Shown one piece after another: positions 1 through 11,499 of a stretch of 64,000 nt of DNA. The DNA comes from Zoroaster sp. YZ-2022. Its lineage: Eukaryota > Echinodermata > Asteroidea > Forcipulatida > Zoroasteridae. The DNA is taken from NCBI GenBank assembly GCA_029582265.1, contig CM055819.1, positions 38,513,934 to 38,577,933 of the forward strand, written 5' to 3'. The position numbers and the translations under genes are program-made. The notes beneath the pieces were generated by a model that was not told the DNA's origin, searched no databases, and saw nothing but the letters and a program-made list of their open reading frames with translations. Numbering within the stretch: the first letter of the stretch is position 1; each line of letters opens with the position of its first letter.

Positions 1-597
1 TTATTTGTTGTCTGACTTGACATCCAAGCCAAATTATTTAAATTAATTTTGTGTACAATAAAAATAAACACGATTGCAGCATAATTGAGTATTATTTAAA
101 CAAGCAGGGATGATATTGTGAGAAAATGAAAAGGTAGGAAAAATGTTTGCCATTATCATTAGGCATATACCAGCCTATAGTGGTTTACCTCTATAGCCAT
201 GTATAGCAAGGAAACTGTTTTTTTTTATCTTGGTATTTACAATAAAATGATACACAAGGAAATTTTCAATGGTCTGAAGTTAGTCAGAACCCAGTTTTGT
301 AGTAGGATTTTCATAATCAAAAGGTAGGATTTCCTACAAAAGAATATCATGCCTAAACAAGGCACACTGTACAATGCCACCTATAACAATGTCAAATTGC
401 CATTTAAGGTGAGGCCTACTTAACTCTTTCTGGACGGCAAGCCTTTTAAAAGGCTCGCGTGCGTCACATTTTGAGCACGAGCATTTTAAAAGGCTTGAAC
501 ATCCTCACCTGACAACGGGTCTTGTTTTGACTTGTTTTGAAAACCGAGCGCACAGTACAGTATCAAATTACAATAATGAAAACAATTAGAGAAAGAG
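1..597. other. AT-rich flank, no gene seen
   Basis: No coding segment, RNA gene or repeat family was recognised here. If the DDX47 exon at 640-769 is spliced at 639, this stretch would be the start of the next intron, with the basic C-terminal tail encoded to the left of the window. Confidence 0.5.
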
Positions 598-639
598 TTA
601 ATAGAGAAAATGAGCTTCTAACTTCAAGGAGGGACAAAC

Positions 640-769
640 CATTTTTGAGAAGCGTTGAGCCTCCGATACTCTCTCCATCAGTAACATGACTTCCTGCTCC
701 TCTGTAGGAAACAACGGCAGCTTCTTGTCAATCAACTGCTCGATGCGTTGGTATAATTCAACGTCATAT
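640..769 (-). CDS. DDX47: DDX47 exon: C-terminal region (3' end uncertain)
   Basis: The first base completes Gln, followed by YDVELYQRIEQLIDKKLP and then a segment ending VSEAQRFSKM. The acceptor is CCCTAG. A donor-like gtttgt follows the ATG codon at 640-642. Without splicing the frame runs on to a stop at 598-600, giving an unrelated short tail. Family members have a Lys/Arg-rich tail here, so I favour splicing to an exon left of the window. Confidence 0.85.
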
Positions 770-1367
770 CTAGGGAGAGATGCAAGATTGGGCTGTGCTA
801 AATCCGATGAATTTAAGGAAGAATTGCATGTTCTAAAGGCGTTTATACAATCCATCAAAATTATATGTGGCTGATAAGTTTCCTTTTCAAGAATTTTTTT
901 TTTTTAAATCCATCAAAATTATATGTGGCTGATAAGTTTCCTTTTCAAGAAAAAGATTTTTAAAAACACTCATTGAGCAAAAATGTTTCTTTTACATTTT
1001 TTTATATTTTTTGTTACTTTTCTTGTTTCTTGATTACAGTTTGGCTTCTTAAATTAAACAAAAATATACTGCCTAAACTAATGACAAAATGACAAGTGTA
1101 TTTGGTTTATGTGTTTTACACAATAGTAGAGCTTTAAACAACAGCATTCACATTTTCAGAGTTTTTCTATATCTTTGATATACTGTAATGCATCTTTTCA
1201 TTCTGATATAATAAACAAGAAATGTGGCCACCTTTTTACATTGTGACGCACTTTGTGTAGGTGAAAATCCCATGAAACAGAACTACAGGCATTCTGGGAT
1301 ACACACTCTACCTCAAGATTAAATTGGAAGACAAACATTTTCATCTGTAAACTGGGAACTTTTAAAA

Positions 1368-1925
1368 CCTATGCAACAAGATGTAAACAAGTTGTTGCAT
1401 CTTGTTGTCCTCAGCAGAGAACGAAAGAACCATTGTTCTAGCTGGTGGATCTTGTTGAATTGAGCAGGCAGCACACTTTTCTGTTGTTGCATTATAATAA
1501 TAATAATGTAGACTTACATAGCGCACGTATCCACCAAACTGGTGCTCAAGGCGCATTATTAACCATGCTCACCGGGCTCATAAATCATTCCTGAAACCAT
1601 CTCAGCTCCCTGGGGAGTATACAGCTCAATTGCTGCCATTTCGGGCACATATAGGGCTAATTAAACACAACAACCAACTCCACCCACACAGGTACCCATG
1701 TACCCCTGGGTGGAGAGAAGCAATTATGGTAAAGTGTCTTGCTCAAGGACCCAAGTATCATGGTCGCAGTCGAGATTCGAACCCACATTCTGACGACTCA
1801 GCCATCAGCACAAATCCGATGCACTAAACCACTCGACCATGGCACACCATTATGTGGCATTCAGCAGAGTGTCCGTGCAAATCCCCGTCAGGGGCCAATG
1901 TCATTCTCATTTTCTATTTGTGACT
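1368..1925. repeat. Dispersed repeat split by a SINE; related to 15505-15665
   Basis: Bases 1368-1492 and 1851-1925 resemble 15505-15665: shared words include GCAACAAGATG, CCTCAGCAGAGAAC and TGTGGCATT. At 15.5 kb the block is continuous, while here the SINE at 1493-1850 separates its halves, so the 15.5 kb copy acts as an empty site. No coding content. Confidence 0.6.
1493..1850 (-). mobile_element. tRNA-Leu-like SINE (minus orientation)
   Basis: On the minus strand, a tRNA-like head with A box (GGTCGAGTGGTTTAG) and B box (GGTTCGAATC) is followed by a body with CCTTGAGCAAGACACTT and a Pol III SINE tail ending in an ATT/AAT microsatellite. It is clearly homologous to the copy at 16236-16612. 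A short ATTAT flank on both sides may be the target duplication. Confidence 0.85.
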
Positions 1926-1928
1926 TAC

Positions 1929-1999
1929 TGTGTGACAAATGTGATTGATTTTCCTGCTCTGCCGGCTCTTGCTGTCCTACCAACCCTGTGAATGTAGTC
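1929..1999 (-). CDS. DDX47: DDX47 exon: motif VI
   Basis: A 71 nt exon encoding [20 protein letters not shown] and then FVT plus two bases of a Gln codon. [11 protein letters not shown] is motif VI, with the arginine finger. The acceptor is TTTCAG and the donor GTAAGT. Confidence 0.94.
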
Positions 2000-2308
2000 C
2001 TGAAAAAAATATGCAGAATATCAACAGAAACAACTATAAATCCGATATAATTCCTGTGTGAAAATCATTAAACAATCATTGAACAATTTGTTTGCCATTA
2101 CATCTTATATCTAAAAAATAAAATGACCTGTCCCAATTTTTTTTGTGGGTTTTAAAAACAATTTTTTTTAAATATTCTTTTTAATGTATGCATGGTTTGG
2201 ACAAGCTCCACCAGCAATTATTTTATTAACTATCTTATATGAAGAGAAAATCGAAAACCCTTTGAAACAAAAAGGTCTTCACTGAAGCGAATGATTCACT
2301 GAACTAAC

Positions 2309-2369
2309 CTTTGAATGTGTTGGGATGTCAAAATTGATGACGACATCAACATGAGGGATATCCAGACCT
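2309..2369 (-). CDS. DDX47: DDX47 exon: end of motif V
   Basis: A 61 nt exon. The first base completes Arg, followed by GLDIPHVDVVINFDIPTHSK. Borders are TTACAG and GTTAGT, and the end is phase 0. GLDIP completes motif V. Confidence 0.93.
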
Positions 2370-2449
2370 CTGTAAAAATGAAAGAAAAAAAGGAGAACAG
2401 CTATGAATAAAATGCGTCTGTTGTTGTCACATAGGTGTCTTGTTGCTAT

Positions 2450-2706
2450 ATTATGGCGAAAAAAGTCTCTGATTTTTGGTTCCCGCGCTTTGAAACAATT
2501 TCCAATTGCAGCCAAAATTGCTGGATCGATGGGAATTCTGCCGAGCTGTGTATTAAACGGCTTTTATTTAACCACCATACTTTATGTATGAGAAATTTGG
2601 TCTGGTTCCAATAACCGCGTATAAAAAAAATAAATAAATAAATTTAAAAAATGCGTCGCTGCATCAATTTCTAAGCCGACCTAGGACCAGAAACCGGAGA
2701 CCTTTC
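2450..2706. repeat. Fragment of a dispersed repeat family
   Basis: Contains GAAACAATTTCCAATTGCAG and CAAAATTGCTGGATCGAT, words that recur near 13.9 kb, 24.15 kb (inverted), 25.8 kb, 37.15 kb and 55.96 kb. It ends in ACCAGAAACCGGAGACC beside the 33 bp array. It looks like a terminal part of the mosaic repeat that also forms the palindrome arms at 24-26 kb. Confidence 0.6.
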
Positions 2707-3835
2707 TTGTTTGGCTTTAGTGAATTCATACTTCAGCTACTGTTTGGCTTTAGTGAATTCATACTTCAGCTACTGTTTGGCTTTATTGAATTCATACTTC
2801 GGCTACTGTTTGGCTTTAGTGAATTCATACTTCAGCTACTGTTTGGCTTTAGTGAATTCATACTTCAGCTACTGTTTGGCTTTAGTGAATTCATACTTCG
2901 GCTACTGTTTGGCTTTAGTGAATTCATACTTCGGCTACTGTTTGGCTTTAGTGAATTCATACTTCTGCTACTGTTTGGCTTTAGTGAATTCATACTTCGG
3001 CTACTGTTTGGCTTTAGTGAATTCATACTTCAGCTACTGTTTGGCTTTAGTGAATTCATACTTCGGCTACTGTTTGGCTTTAGTGAATTCATACTTCGGC
3101 TACTGTTTGGCTTTAGTGAATTCATACTTCGGCTACTGTTTGGCTTTAGTGAATTCATACTTCGGCTACTGTTTGGCTTTAGTGAATTCATACTTTGGCT
3201 ACTGTTTGGCTTTAGTGAATTCATACTTTGGCTACTGTTTGGCTTTAGTGAATTCATACTTCAGCTACTGTTTGGCTTTAGTGAATTCATACTTCAGCTA
3301 CTGTTTGGCTTTAGTGAATTCATACTTCAGCTACTGTTTGGCTTTAGTGAATTCATACTTCGGCTACTGTTTGGCTTTAGTGAATTCATACTTCAGCTAC
3401 TGTTTGGCTTTAGTGAATTCATACTTCGGCTACTGTTTGGCTTTAGTGAATTCATACTTCAGCTACTGTTTGGCTTTAGTGAATTCATACTTCGGCTACT
3501 GTTTGGCTTTAGTGAATTCATACTTCGGCTACTGTTTGGCTTTAGTGAATTCATACTTCGGCTACTGTTTGGCTTTAGTGAATTCATACTTCGGCTACTG
3601 TTTGGCTTTAGTGAATTCATACTTCGGCTACTGTTTGGCTTTAGTGAATTCATACTTCGGCTACTGTTTGGCTTTAGTGAATTCATACTTCAGCTACTGT
3701 TTGGCTTTAGTGAATTCATACTTCGGCTACTGTGTTTGGGTTTAGTGAATTCATACTTCTGCTACTGTTTGGCTTTAGTGAATTCATACTTCGGCTACTG
3801 TTTGGCTTTAGTGAATTCATACTTCGGCTACTGTT
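2707..3835. repeat. 33 bp minisatellite, about 34 copies
   Basis: Head-to-tail 33 bp units beginning TTTGGCTTTAGTGAATTCAT, each with an EcoRI site, differing mainly at one A/G position and rare substitutions. Because 33 is divisible by three, several frames stay open for over 300 codons; these are repeat artefacts, not genes. One unit near 3731 carries a small insertion. The array lies in a DDX47 intron. Confidence 0.97.
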
Positions 3836-4090
3836 TAAAAATATATACGGATGATGGTATCAAACATACCTTGAAATCTTTCTGTCTGAGGTGATATTAA
3901 GAAATGTTAAACGTTATTCCCCAATTATGCACGACTGAATTGTGGTGACGAACAGTACTAAAAGTCCACGTAATAATGAATACAAAGTTCGTGTTCACTG
4001 ATAATAATTTCTGAATACATTTTCACTATTTTTCTCGTTAACGACACAACGTACTGAGCTGAAACTTTCACAGGTGTGTTATTTTCTTCA

Positions 4091-5222
4091 TACTTTCTCT
4101 CTTAAAGAGATGCTATCATCACGATCAGAGCAGACTTTCAACAGGGCATGGAATCGACATCATAATACACAGTAGAATGGATGTGTACTAATAGAATACT
4201 TTCTCTCTTAAAGAGACGCTATCATCACGATCAGAGCAGACTTTCAACAGGGCATGGAATCGACATCATAATACACAGTAGAATGGAAGTGTACTAATAG
4301 AATACTTTCTCTCTTAAAGAGACACTATCATCACGATCAGAGCAGACTTTCAACAGGGCATGGAATCGACATCATAATACACAGTAGAATGGAAGTGTAC
4401 CAATATAATACTTTCTCTCTTAAAGAGACACTATCGTCACGATCAGAGCAGACTTTCAACAGGGCATGGAATCGACATCATAATACACAGTAGAATGGAA
4501 GTGTACCAATAGAATACTTTCTCTCTTAAAGAGACACTATCGTCACGATCAGAGCAGACTTTCAACAGGGCATGGAATCGACATCATAATACACAGTAGA
4601 ATGGAAGTGTACCAATATAATACTTTCTCTCTTAAAGGGACACTATCATCACGATCAGAGCAGACTTTCAACAGGGCATGGAATCGACATCATAATACAC
4701 AGTAGAATGGAAGTGTACCAATATAATACTTTCTCTCTTAAAGAGACACTATCGTCACGATCAGAGCAGACTTTCAACAGGGCATGGAATCGACATCATA
4801 ATACACAGTAGAATGGAAGTGTACCAATAGAATACTTTCTCTCTTAAAGAGACACTATCATCACGATCAGAGCAGACTTTCAACAGGGCATGGAATCGAC
4901 ATCATAATACACAGTAGAATGGAAGTGTACCAATATAATACTTTCTCTCTTAAAGGGACACTATCATCACGATCAGAGCAGACTTTCAACAGGGCATGGA
5001 ATAGACATCATAATACACAGTAGAATGGAAGTGTACCAATAGAATACTTTCTCTCTTAAAGAGACACTATCATCACGATCAGAGCAGACTTTCAACAGGG
5101 CATGGAATCGACATCATAATACACAGTAGAATGGAAGTGTACCAATATAATACTTTCTCTCTTAAAGAGACACTATCGTCACGATCAGAGCAGACTTTCA
5201 ACAGGGCATGGAATCGACATCC
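4091..5222. repeat. About 106 bp satellite-like array, about 10.7 copies
   Basis: Units start TACTTTCTCTCTTAAAGAGA at 4091, 4197, 4303 and 4409, a constant 106 bp step, and continue to about 5222. Copies are nearly identical, with A/G changes such as ATCATC/ATCGTC and TATAATA/TAGAATA that alternate in patches, suggesting recent amplification of higher-order blocks. It is intronic in DDX47. Confidence 0.96.
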
Positions 5223-5357
5223 TAGTTTAGGATGAACACAGTGACCGAAACGGACTGGCTCATTTATGCAAGTAATATAATATTACGGTAATATGACCTT
5301 ATCATGCAGGGTTTTATTTTCAGTCACTGAGTTATTAATCTAAAACTCAGCACTCTG

Positions 5358-5402
5358 ATTCCATGCCCTGTTGATCGTGATGACATTGCCCCTTTAAGTA
5401 CT
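5358..5402 (-). repeat. Inverted, diverged fragment of the 106 bp unit
   Basis: Read on the minus strand this matches TTAAAG, CATCACGATCA and CAACAGGGCATGGAATC of the neighbouring array. It lies in inverted orientation and abuts the motif V exon of DDX47, so array-related sequence reaches the splice donor. Confidence 0.75.
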
Positions 5403-5405
5403 TAC

Positions 5406-5481
5406 CTGCTAGCTACATCGGTAGCAATCAAGATAGAGCGGCTCTTCCCTTTGAACTTATCAGTGTTCCTAATCTCTTGGA
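5406..5481 (-). CDS. DDX47: DDX47 exon: motif V, one-base frameshift
   Basis: A 76 nt exon. It starts in phase 0 with SKRLGTL, and from about base 5458 reads KFKGKSRSILIATDVAS in the next frame. The family spacing needs 77 nt (CTG, one Asn codon, AAG), but only CTGATAAG is present, so one A is missing near 5459-5460. The outer splice borders (CAACAG and GTAAG) and the phases of both neighbours fit only if that base is counted. Motif V (ATDVAS) spans the exon end. A sequencing or assembly deletion is the likeliest cause; true gene inactivation is possible. Confidence 0.9.
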
Positions 5482-5639
5482 CTGTTGATGGAAAGAAAAT
5501 ACACATTTCCAAGGAATAATAATTTATTTATTTATACTTTTTAGAATGAAATTCAGAACATGCACTAATGGTCAAATCAAATGTTTTATCCACATGGAGA
5601 ACCTCAAATATTCTATCAATGTCATGATTACTTTTAAAT

Positions 5640-7135
5640 GGATGGTACAACATTGGTAATGTTAGCAAAACTGCCTTCTATGAGTATGCTTACTCTCTTT
5701 GAATCAAGATATACATTAAAGGGAAGGTACAACATTGGTAATGTTGGCAAAAACTGCTTCTATGAGTATGCTTACTCTCTTTGAATCAAGATATACATTA
5801 AAGGGAAGGTATAACATTGGTAATGTTGGCAAACTGCATATAATGCTTACTCTCTTTGAATCAAGATATACATTGAAGGGAAGGTACAGCATTGGTAATG
5901 TTGGCAAAACTGCTTCTATGAGTATGCTTACTCTCTTTGAATCAAGATATACATTGAAGGGAAGGTACAACATTGGTAATGTTGGCAAAACTGCTTCTAT
6001 GAGTATGCTTACTCTCTTCGAATCAAGATATACATTAAAGGGAAGGTACAACATTGGTAATGTTGGCAAAAACTGCTTCTATGAGTATGCTTACTCTCTT
6101 TGAATCAAGATATACATTAAAGGGAAGGTATAACATTGGTAATGTTGGCAAACTGCATATAATGCTTACTCTCTTTGAATCAAGATATACATTGAAGGGA
6201 AAGTACAGCATTGGTAATGTTGGCAAAACTGCTTCTCTGAGTATGCTTACTCTCTTCGAATCAAGATATACATTGAAGGTACAGCATTGGTAATGTTGGC
6301 AAAACTGCTTCTATGGTATGCTTACTCTCTTCGAATCAAGATATGAATTGAAGGAAGGTACAGCATTGGTAATGTTGGCAAAACTGCTTCTATGAGTATG
6401 CTTACTCTCTTCGAATCAAGATATGCATTGAAGGGAAGGTACAGCATTGGTAATGTTGGCAAAACTGCTTCTATGAGTATGCTTACTCTCTTTGAATCAA
6501 GATATGCATTGAAGGGAAGGTACAGCATTGGTAATGTTGGCAAAACTGCTTCTATGAGTATGCTTACTCTCTTCGAATCAAGATATACATTTAAGGGAAG
6601 GTACAGCATTGGTACTGTTGACAAAACTGCTTCTATGAGTATGCTTACTCTTTTTGAATCAAGATATTGAAGGGAATGTACAGCATTGGTAATGTTGGCA
6701 AAACTGCTTCTATGAGTATGCTTACTCTCTTTGAATCAAGATATACATTGAAGGGAAGGTACAACATTGGTACTGTTGGCAAAACTGCTTCTATGAGTAT
6801 GCTTACTCTCTTTGAATCAAGATATACATTGAAGGGAAAGGTACAACATTGGTAATGTTGATAAAACTGCTTCTATGAGTATGCTTACTCTCTTTGAATC
6901 AAGATATACATTGAAGGGAATGTACAGCATTGGTAATGTTGGCAAAACTGCTTCTATGAGTATGCTTAATTACTCTCTTTGAATCAAGATATACATTGAA
7001 GGGAAGGTACAACATTGGTAATGTTGATAAAACTGCTTCTATGAGTATGCTTACTCTCTTTGAATCAAGATATACATTGAAGGAAAGGTACAACAAAGGT
7101 AATGTTGGCAAAACTGCTTCTACAAGTGTGCTAAA
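5640..7135. repeat. About 81 bp minisatellite, about 18 copies
   Basis: Tandem units containing GGTACARCATTGGTAATGTT, GCAAAACTGCTTCTATGAGT and GAATCAAGATATACATTGAA. Some copies are shortened (for example the GGCAAACTGCATATAATGC variants near 5830 and 6150), and two variant blocks recur together. Open frames on both strands follow from the period and do not look like genes. It lies in the intron between the motif IV and motif V exons. Confidence 0.95.
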
Positions 7136-7664
7136 AATTTTTGAATAATGATATACATTAAAGATGTATCAAATGTCTGTTCATGCTTTCTCTGAAATGA
7201 CAGCCTTTCCGACAGAATATTTTGTCAAGATAAATGATACCTTTATTAACATTACATCAAGTTAACTTTCTGAGAAAAATAAGGTTATTTAGTAACCAGG
7301 TAATTGCCAATGTTGTACCTGCCCTTTATACAAAAATCTTAGTGTAAAGGGACACTGTTATTTGCAGTGCACATACAAGAGTTACAAAAACAACTTCGGA
7401 AATCCTGTTTTTTTTTCCAATGAAAATGAAAATCAGACGCCCAATTTTAACATCGGGTACTTCAGAAAAATATCTACACATTATCCCAGTGTGATTCATG
7501 ATGATGTTTTTGTAGAGGAAAGGCAACTGTACCCGAGCAAAGGATACTTCAGTTAGAATATCAGAATGTCTATGTGAACATTTTGAAGGGGCACCAATGC
7601 CAAGAACCAGGGAAACATGGCCTCCGTGAAATTCCGCACCTGGTAAGAGAGGAAATGAGTTTAC

Positions 7665-7811
7665 CTGTGACATCTGTCCGTGCAAGGGGATAGCTGTCAT
7701 GCCAAGGTTGCGTAACATCAGCGCCACTCGCTGTGTGTTATTACATGTACTGCAGAATACCATGAAGTTGTTTCCCGCTAATTCATTCAGGATGTAGACT
7801 AAATAGCAATC
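7665..7811 (-). CDS. DDX47: DDX47 exon: motif IV
   Basis: A 147 nt exon of 49 codons, beginning [15 protein letters not shown] and ending PLHGQMSQ. It carries [10 protein letters not shown] (motif IV region), highly characteristic of DDX47. Borders are TTCTAG and GTAAAC, phase 0. It lies beside the 81 bp tandem array on one side and the LINE remnant on the other. Confidence 0.95.
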
Positions 7812-7949
7812 CTAGAAAGTAGAATAACACTCCAAAACATTACTGAATAATCAAATTAAACAAAAATTAAGCTACTACGAAAATACACTGGGACAATCAA
7901 TTAACAATGTACTCATATTCAATATTTACAATTCATTTTATTCACTTTC

Positions 7950-10615
7950 GAGTTCATTCATTCATTCATTTGGTTTTCCCGTACGGAACTGGTGCTCCTT
8001 TGGGTGGTCTGCTTGGCCTGCCGTAGCGGTTTTCAAGCATCGCCTTGAACAATTTCCTGTCCGATAAATTTTTGTAAACTTGTTGACTAGATAAACCCAA
8101 AAGCTTGGTAATTTTTGTTTCGAATTTGGTTTTAAATTTTCGTTGATCTGCAAATAGCATTTTCTTCTGTATGCTGCTGTTTTTGCCTCTGATGATGTGC
8201 GCGTGATATTTTAAAAACTGGTTTTCACAGAAATCGCGTGGCGAGGAGCTTCGTGCAAATTCGTGTAATTTTTATTATTTATCATGTATCCCAGTCAATG
8301 GACTGGTGTCTTGGGATTCAGATTTGCAAAGATTTTCTGGGTCTGGGTCCACGGTGTCATCTGTTGGTGATGTGTCATCGCCGTTTTGGGACGATGTTGG
8401 TGCTGTTTTTGGGCTTGTTTTTGGGTGCTGGTTTGTTGTCGTTTGGTCTTTTTCATAAAACCACCCGTATCATTCTCGCCTCAGGTAGCCGTTCGAGACC
8501 GTCTCTATGCGCTTCATTTGGGATTCGTTCAAACTCACGCTTGCACTGAATACAGCAACCTTGCTCACGCATCCTTCCAACATCCGTATCCGGGTCGACA
8601 GTCTGATATCTGTATCCGTCAGCATTTTCTTCATTTCAAACCATTTTCCTTGCGGCTTGAATTCTGGCCGATAGGAAGGCGTCATCCGAGTCCGATTCGT
8701 TACTTATGACCGACCCTAAATACTTGAATTGTCTTGAATTTGCTATTTCTTAGCCTTTTAGTTTGATTACAGATTTTTTGTTTAGAATTTCTTCCGGGTA
8801 ATTGAAAAGTAAAGTTTCGGTCTTTTTCGTTGAAATTGTTAACCCGTATCTTTGAAATGGGTATCATAGCGGTCGGTAATTTTCCAGATCTTTTATGTCG
8901 TAAGTAGACAAGACTATATCGTCTGCATATTCGACATCTTTTTGTGTATGCGTGCGGTTTGGGGCTGGATTTTCTGTCTGCCCTGGTAGCGGTTGGCGCG
9001 GGTGTTGGAATATGGTATTTAAATTTTAGCCCGTGGTCTGGGACCAGTTTTTCTGCCTCATGTGCGCACACTGCAGCACAAAATCTAAATAATAGTTAAA
9101 TAAAACCGGTGATTCCTGGCCACCCTGCCTACATCCCGTGAAGGTTTGAAAAATATCCTGGGCATCCTTGACTTTTGCAGTCGTATTTTCGTATAATTTT
9201 CTAAATCCCAATCAACTCCCCGCCCCTGACCTGATTTGGCAACTTTAAAGAGTACATCTCTCGGTATATGGTCGTATGCAGCTTTCAAGTCCAAAAAGCA
9301 CAAGCCAAAAGGTTTTCTCTTCTTTCTTGATCATTTGTGTGGTGATGAAAATTGGGTCCGTTGTTGCCTTGTCCTTTCGGAAACCAAATTGTCATGTATG
9401 TTCAGTTCAGGGAAACACGCAGTCTTTCAAGGGTTATCATAGGTATCAACCGACTAAGTGTGGCGCCAATTGACAACCCTCGGTAGTTGGCGGCGTCCGT
9501 TTTGGTCCCTTTTGTGCAGAACCGTGATGTCTGAATGGTACCACGTAGTAGGAATTGTTTTTCTTGCCAAATTTTCGTCATTAGTGTAGTAAGCAGTTCC
9601 AGTAAAATTGGCTAATTGCATTATGATGGATTCGGCCAGTTCATCTGATCCGGCGCATTTTTTGTTTTTCAATTTTTGATTATTTCGCCTATTTCAATTT
9701 TTTTGATGGTGGGCCTTGGTAGGTTTTACTGGATTTTTGGGTAGAATGTGTTCGTAATTTCGGGTTGATTACTTCTGCTGGTAATGGTATTTTCTCTCAA
9801 GCAAATGCTGTTTGAAGTGTTCGTTTAATTTTCCAGGGTCAATATTTTGTCCCGTCCGGTGCTCTTTTTTCATTTTGTAGTTTTTTGGCCATCGCGAATT
9901 CCTTCTCCACATTTCTTGCAATCGACGCCTCGTTCAGTTCGTCTCTGCAAGTTGTTTGAAAGAATGCATTTTTAGCTTTTTTCGGTGTTTTCTGAGCTCT
10001 GTTTCGATCGATTTTCTGGCCTTTTGTCTTCGTTTGCTGTCGTGAGGTTAAAAGTTGGTTGTATTTGGGTCACTCCAGCGGCGTCTCTTTTGCGTAATTT
10101 GCGGTGGGCATGCCTCGGCTGTTGCCTCTTTTAGGGTATTTGTGATGTATTCTGCTAGAATATCCACATTTTGTTGGTATTTTTGGTGGTCATTCAGCTT
10201 CTTCTGAACCGTTTTGAATAGATTTCCTGGATTTCTGGGTTTTGTCGCAGACTGGTGATATCCGGTCTTTGCTTTTGGTTTGGGGTTTATTTTGCAGTTT
10301 TGCCATTTGGCTGTTTTGCAGTTGGGTATTTGATCTCCATTCCCAGCAGGTGATGGTCTGTGTCAAGTAATATCGCTCACGCACCTGAAAACCCTTACTC
10401 GAGATATCCATTTTAAAAGGTATTTATCACCTACCAAATAGTCCAAGCGTTTTTCATAGCCTGTAGCTGATTTCCACGTCTTTCGGTGGACTTTTTTCGT
10501 CAAAAAACGTGTATTCAACGCGTGCAGCTGACTATCTGTGCAGAAATTTGCAAGTTTGGTGCCGTTTGAGTTGGTGGTTTGTGGCCCGTTGTTCTGCCCT
10601 ATAAAAGCCCTATAA
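7950..10615 (-). mobile_element. Decayed non-LTR retrotransposon (APE endonuclease end + RT)
   Basis: On the minus strand, in order: an endonuclease-like C-terminal part near 10440-10600 (NGTKLANF, NTRFL, HRKTWKS, LDYLVGDK); reverse transcriptase blocks FLDLKAAYDHIPRD (about 9250-9300) and GCRQGGQESPVLFNYYLD (about 9080-9170); the catalytic YADD at 8918-8929; then KYLGSVISNES and a C-terminal region to about 7975. The 3' end is a TGAA microsatellite near 7951-7970. Frames are broken repeatedly and the 5' end is missing, so it is a dead copy. It is in the same orientation as DDX47, inside its intron. Clade not assigned. Confidence 0.9.
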
Positions 10616-10659
10616 TGTCCTCTAGATACCCTTCCTTTTTATTTTTTTTTGTATATTCT

Positions 10660-10735
10660 TTTGTATTTTTTTTGTATTTTATTTTATTTTACTTTTGATT
10701 TAATTTTGCCCTACACCGACATTTATCACCCGACG
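10660..10735 (-). mobile_element. SINE 3'-tail fragment
   Basis: Minus-strand GTCGGTGTAGGGCAAAATTA, followed by an A/AAAT-rich tail, matches the tail of the SINE at 41951-42217 and the fragment at 27940-28010. No tRNA-like head was seen here. Confidence 0.6.
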
Positions 10736-10896
10736 CAAAAATTTCATCAATTTATTTTACTTTATTTAAAAAAATTTTTTTTGGGGGGGGATGGTTGTTC
10801 TCGTCCCTTCTTTGTCACCCTTGATCCAACTGTGACATGATGTTACTTCATAAAAAGCATATGATGTTATGTCAATTCTGATTTGCTATGACTTAC

Positions 10897-11013
10897 TTTA
10901 TATTTAGCTGGTATAAATATGTAGAATTGTTTCAGCTTCTCAACAGTATCGTACTTGCTGGATACCTCAACTTTGATGGGATCTTTCAGTGACGCTCTTT
11001 GAAGCTTGGCAAC
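10897..11013 (-). CDS. DDX47: DDX47 exon: linker to the second RecA domain
   Basis: A 117 nt exon of 39 codons, beginning [12 protein letters not shown] and ending [10 protein letters not shown]. It bridges RecA domains 1 and 2. Borders are CCACAG and GTAAGT, phase 0 on both sides. Confidence 0.93.
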
Positions 11014-11144
11014 CTGTGGGAATACAGGCAAAAGAAAAAAGTTCACTCAAACAGTCTATTCATTCATTTACCAGTCAGTCTACTAGCCAGCTAGTCTACC
11101 AGCCAACCAGCTAACCTGCTGGCAGGCCGGCCGGCTGACTGGGC

Positions 11145-11400
11145 TGTCTATATCCTATCGGCTCCGACAGTACCATTCAAGGGATTTCATTGGAAACGTT
11201 GAACCGAGGCTAATGTAATACTACTATGCACGCGCGTACTTCTGCCATCCAAATATCGCTGGAGATATTGCGCGTGGATGCCCATCATCACGCACAAGGT
11301 CAAAGTTCAATCTCGGGAACATGGCGGCCGCGTGGCCGGTATCTGGCGTAATTCACGAGCCTCAAAGTGTGACATCAGATCTTCAGGCTATGCATACAGT
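11145..11400. repeat. Dispersed repeat, about 250 bp (copies at 19222 and 35440)
   Basis: Shares CAAGGGATTTCATTGGA, CAAGGTCAAAGTT, GGCCGGTA and CACGAGCCTC with 19222-19432, and a shorter piece (TAATTCACGAGCCTCAAAGT) with 35440-35505. It is locally GC- and CpG-rich against an AT-rich background. No coding frame; probably a MITE or SINE-like unit of unknown class. Confidence 0.7.
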
Positions 11401-11499
11401 GTCTTTGAAAGGCTGCGTGCATACATGAACCAATGAGTGACCTTGGCCTCTGAACGAGGGAGCCCTTCACTTTGTGATGTCAATGCATAATGTCTATAC

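Noticed and set aside
2707..3894. Long open frames of 395 and 344 codons with 11-residue repeats
   Set aside because: They follow from a 33 bp tandem unit lying in an intron of DDX47; several frames on both strands are open at once and there is no promoter or splice context.
4091..5222. CRISPR-like regular array
   Set aside because: There are no unique spacers; whole 106 bp units are repeated, and the DNA is eukaryotic.
5716..7111. Several open frames of 60-122 codons on both strands
   Set aside because: Period artefacts of the 81 bp minisatellite; antisense frames are equally open.
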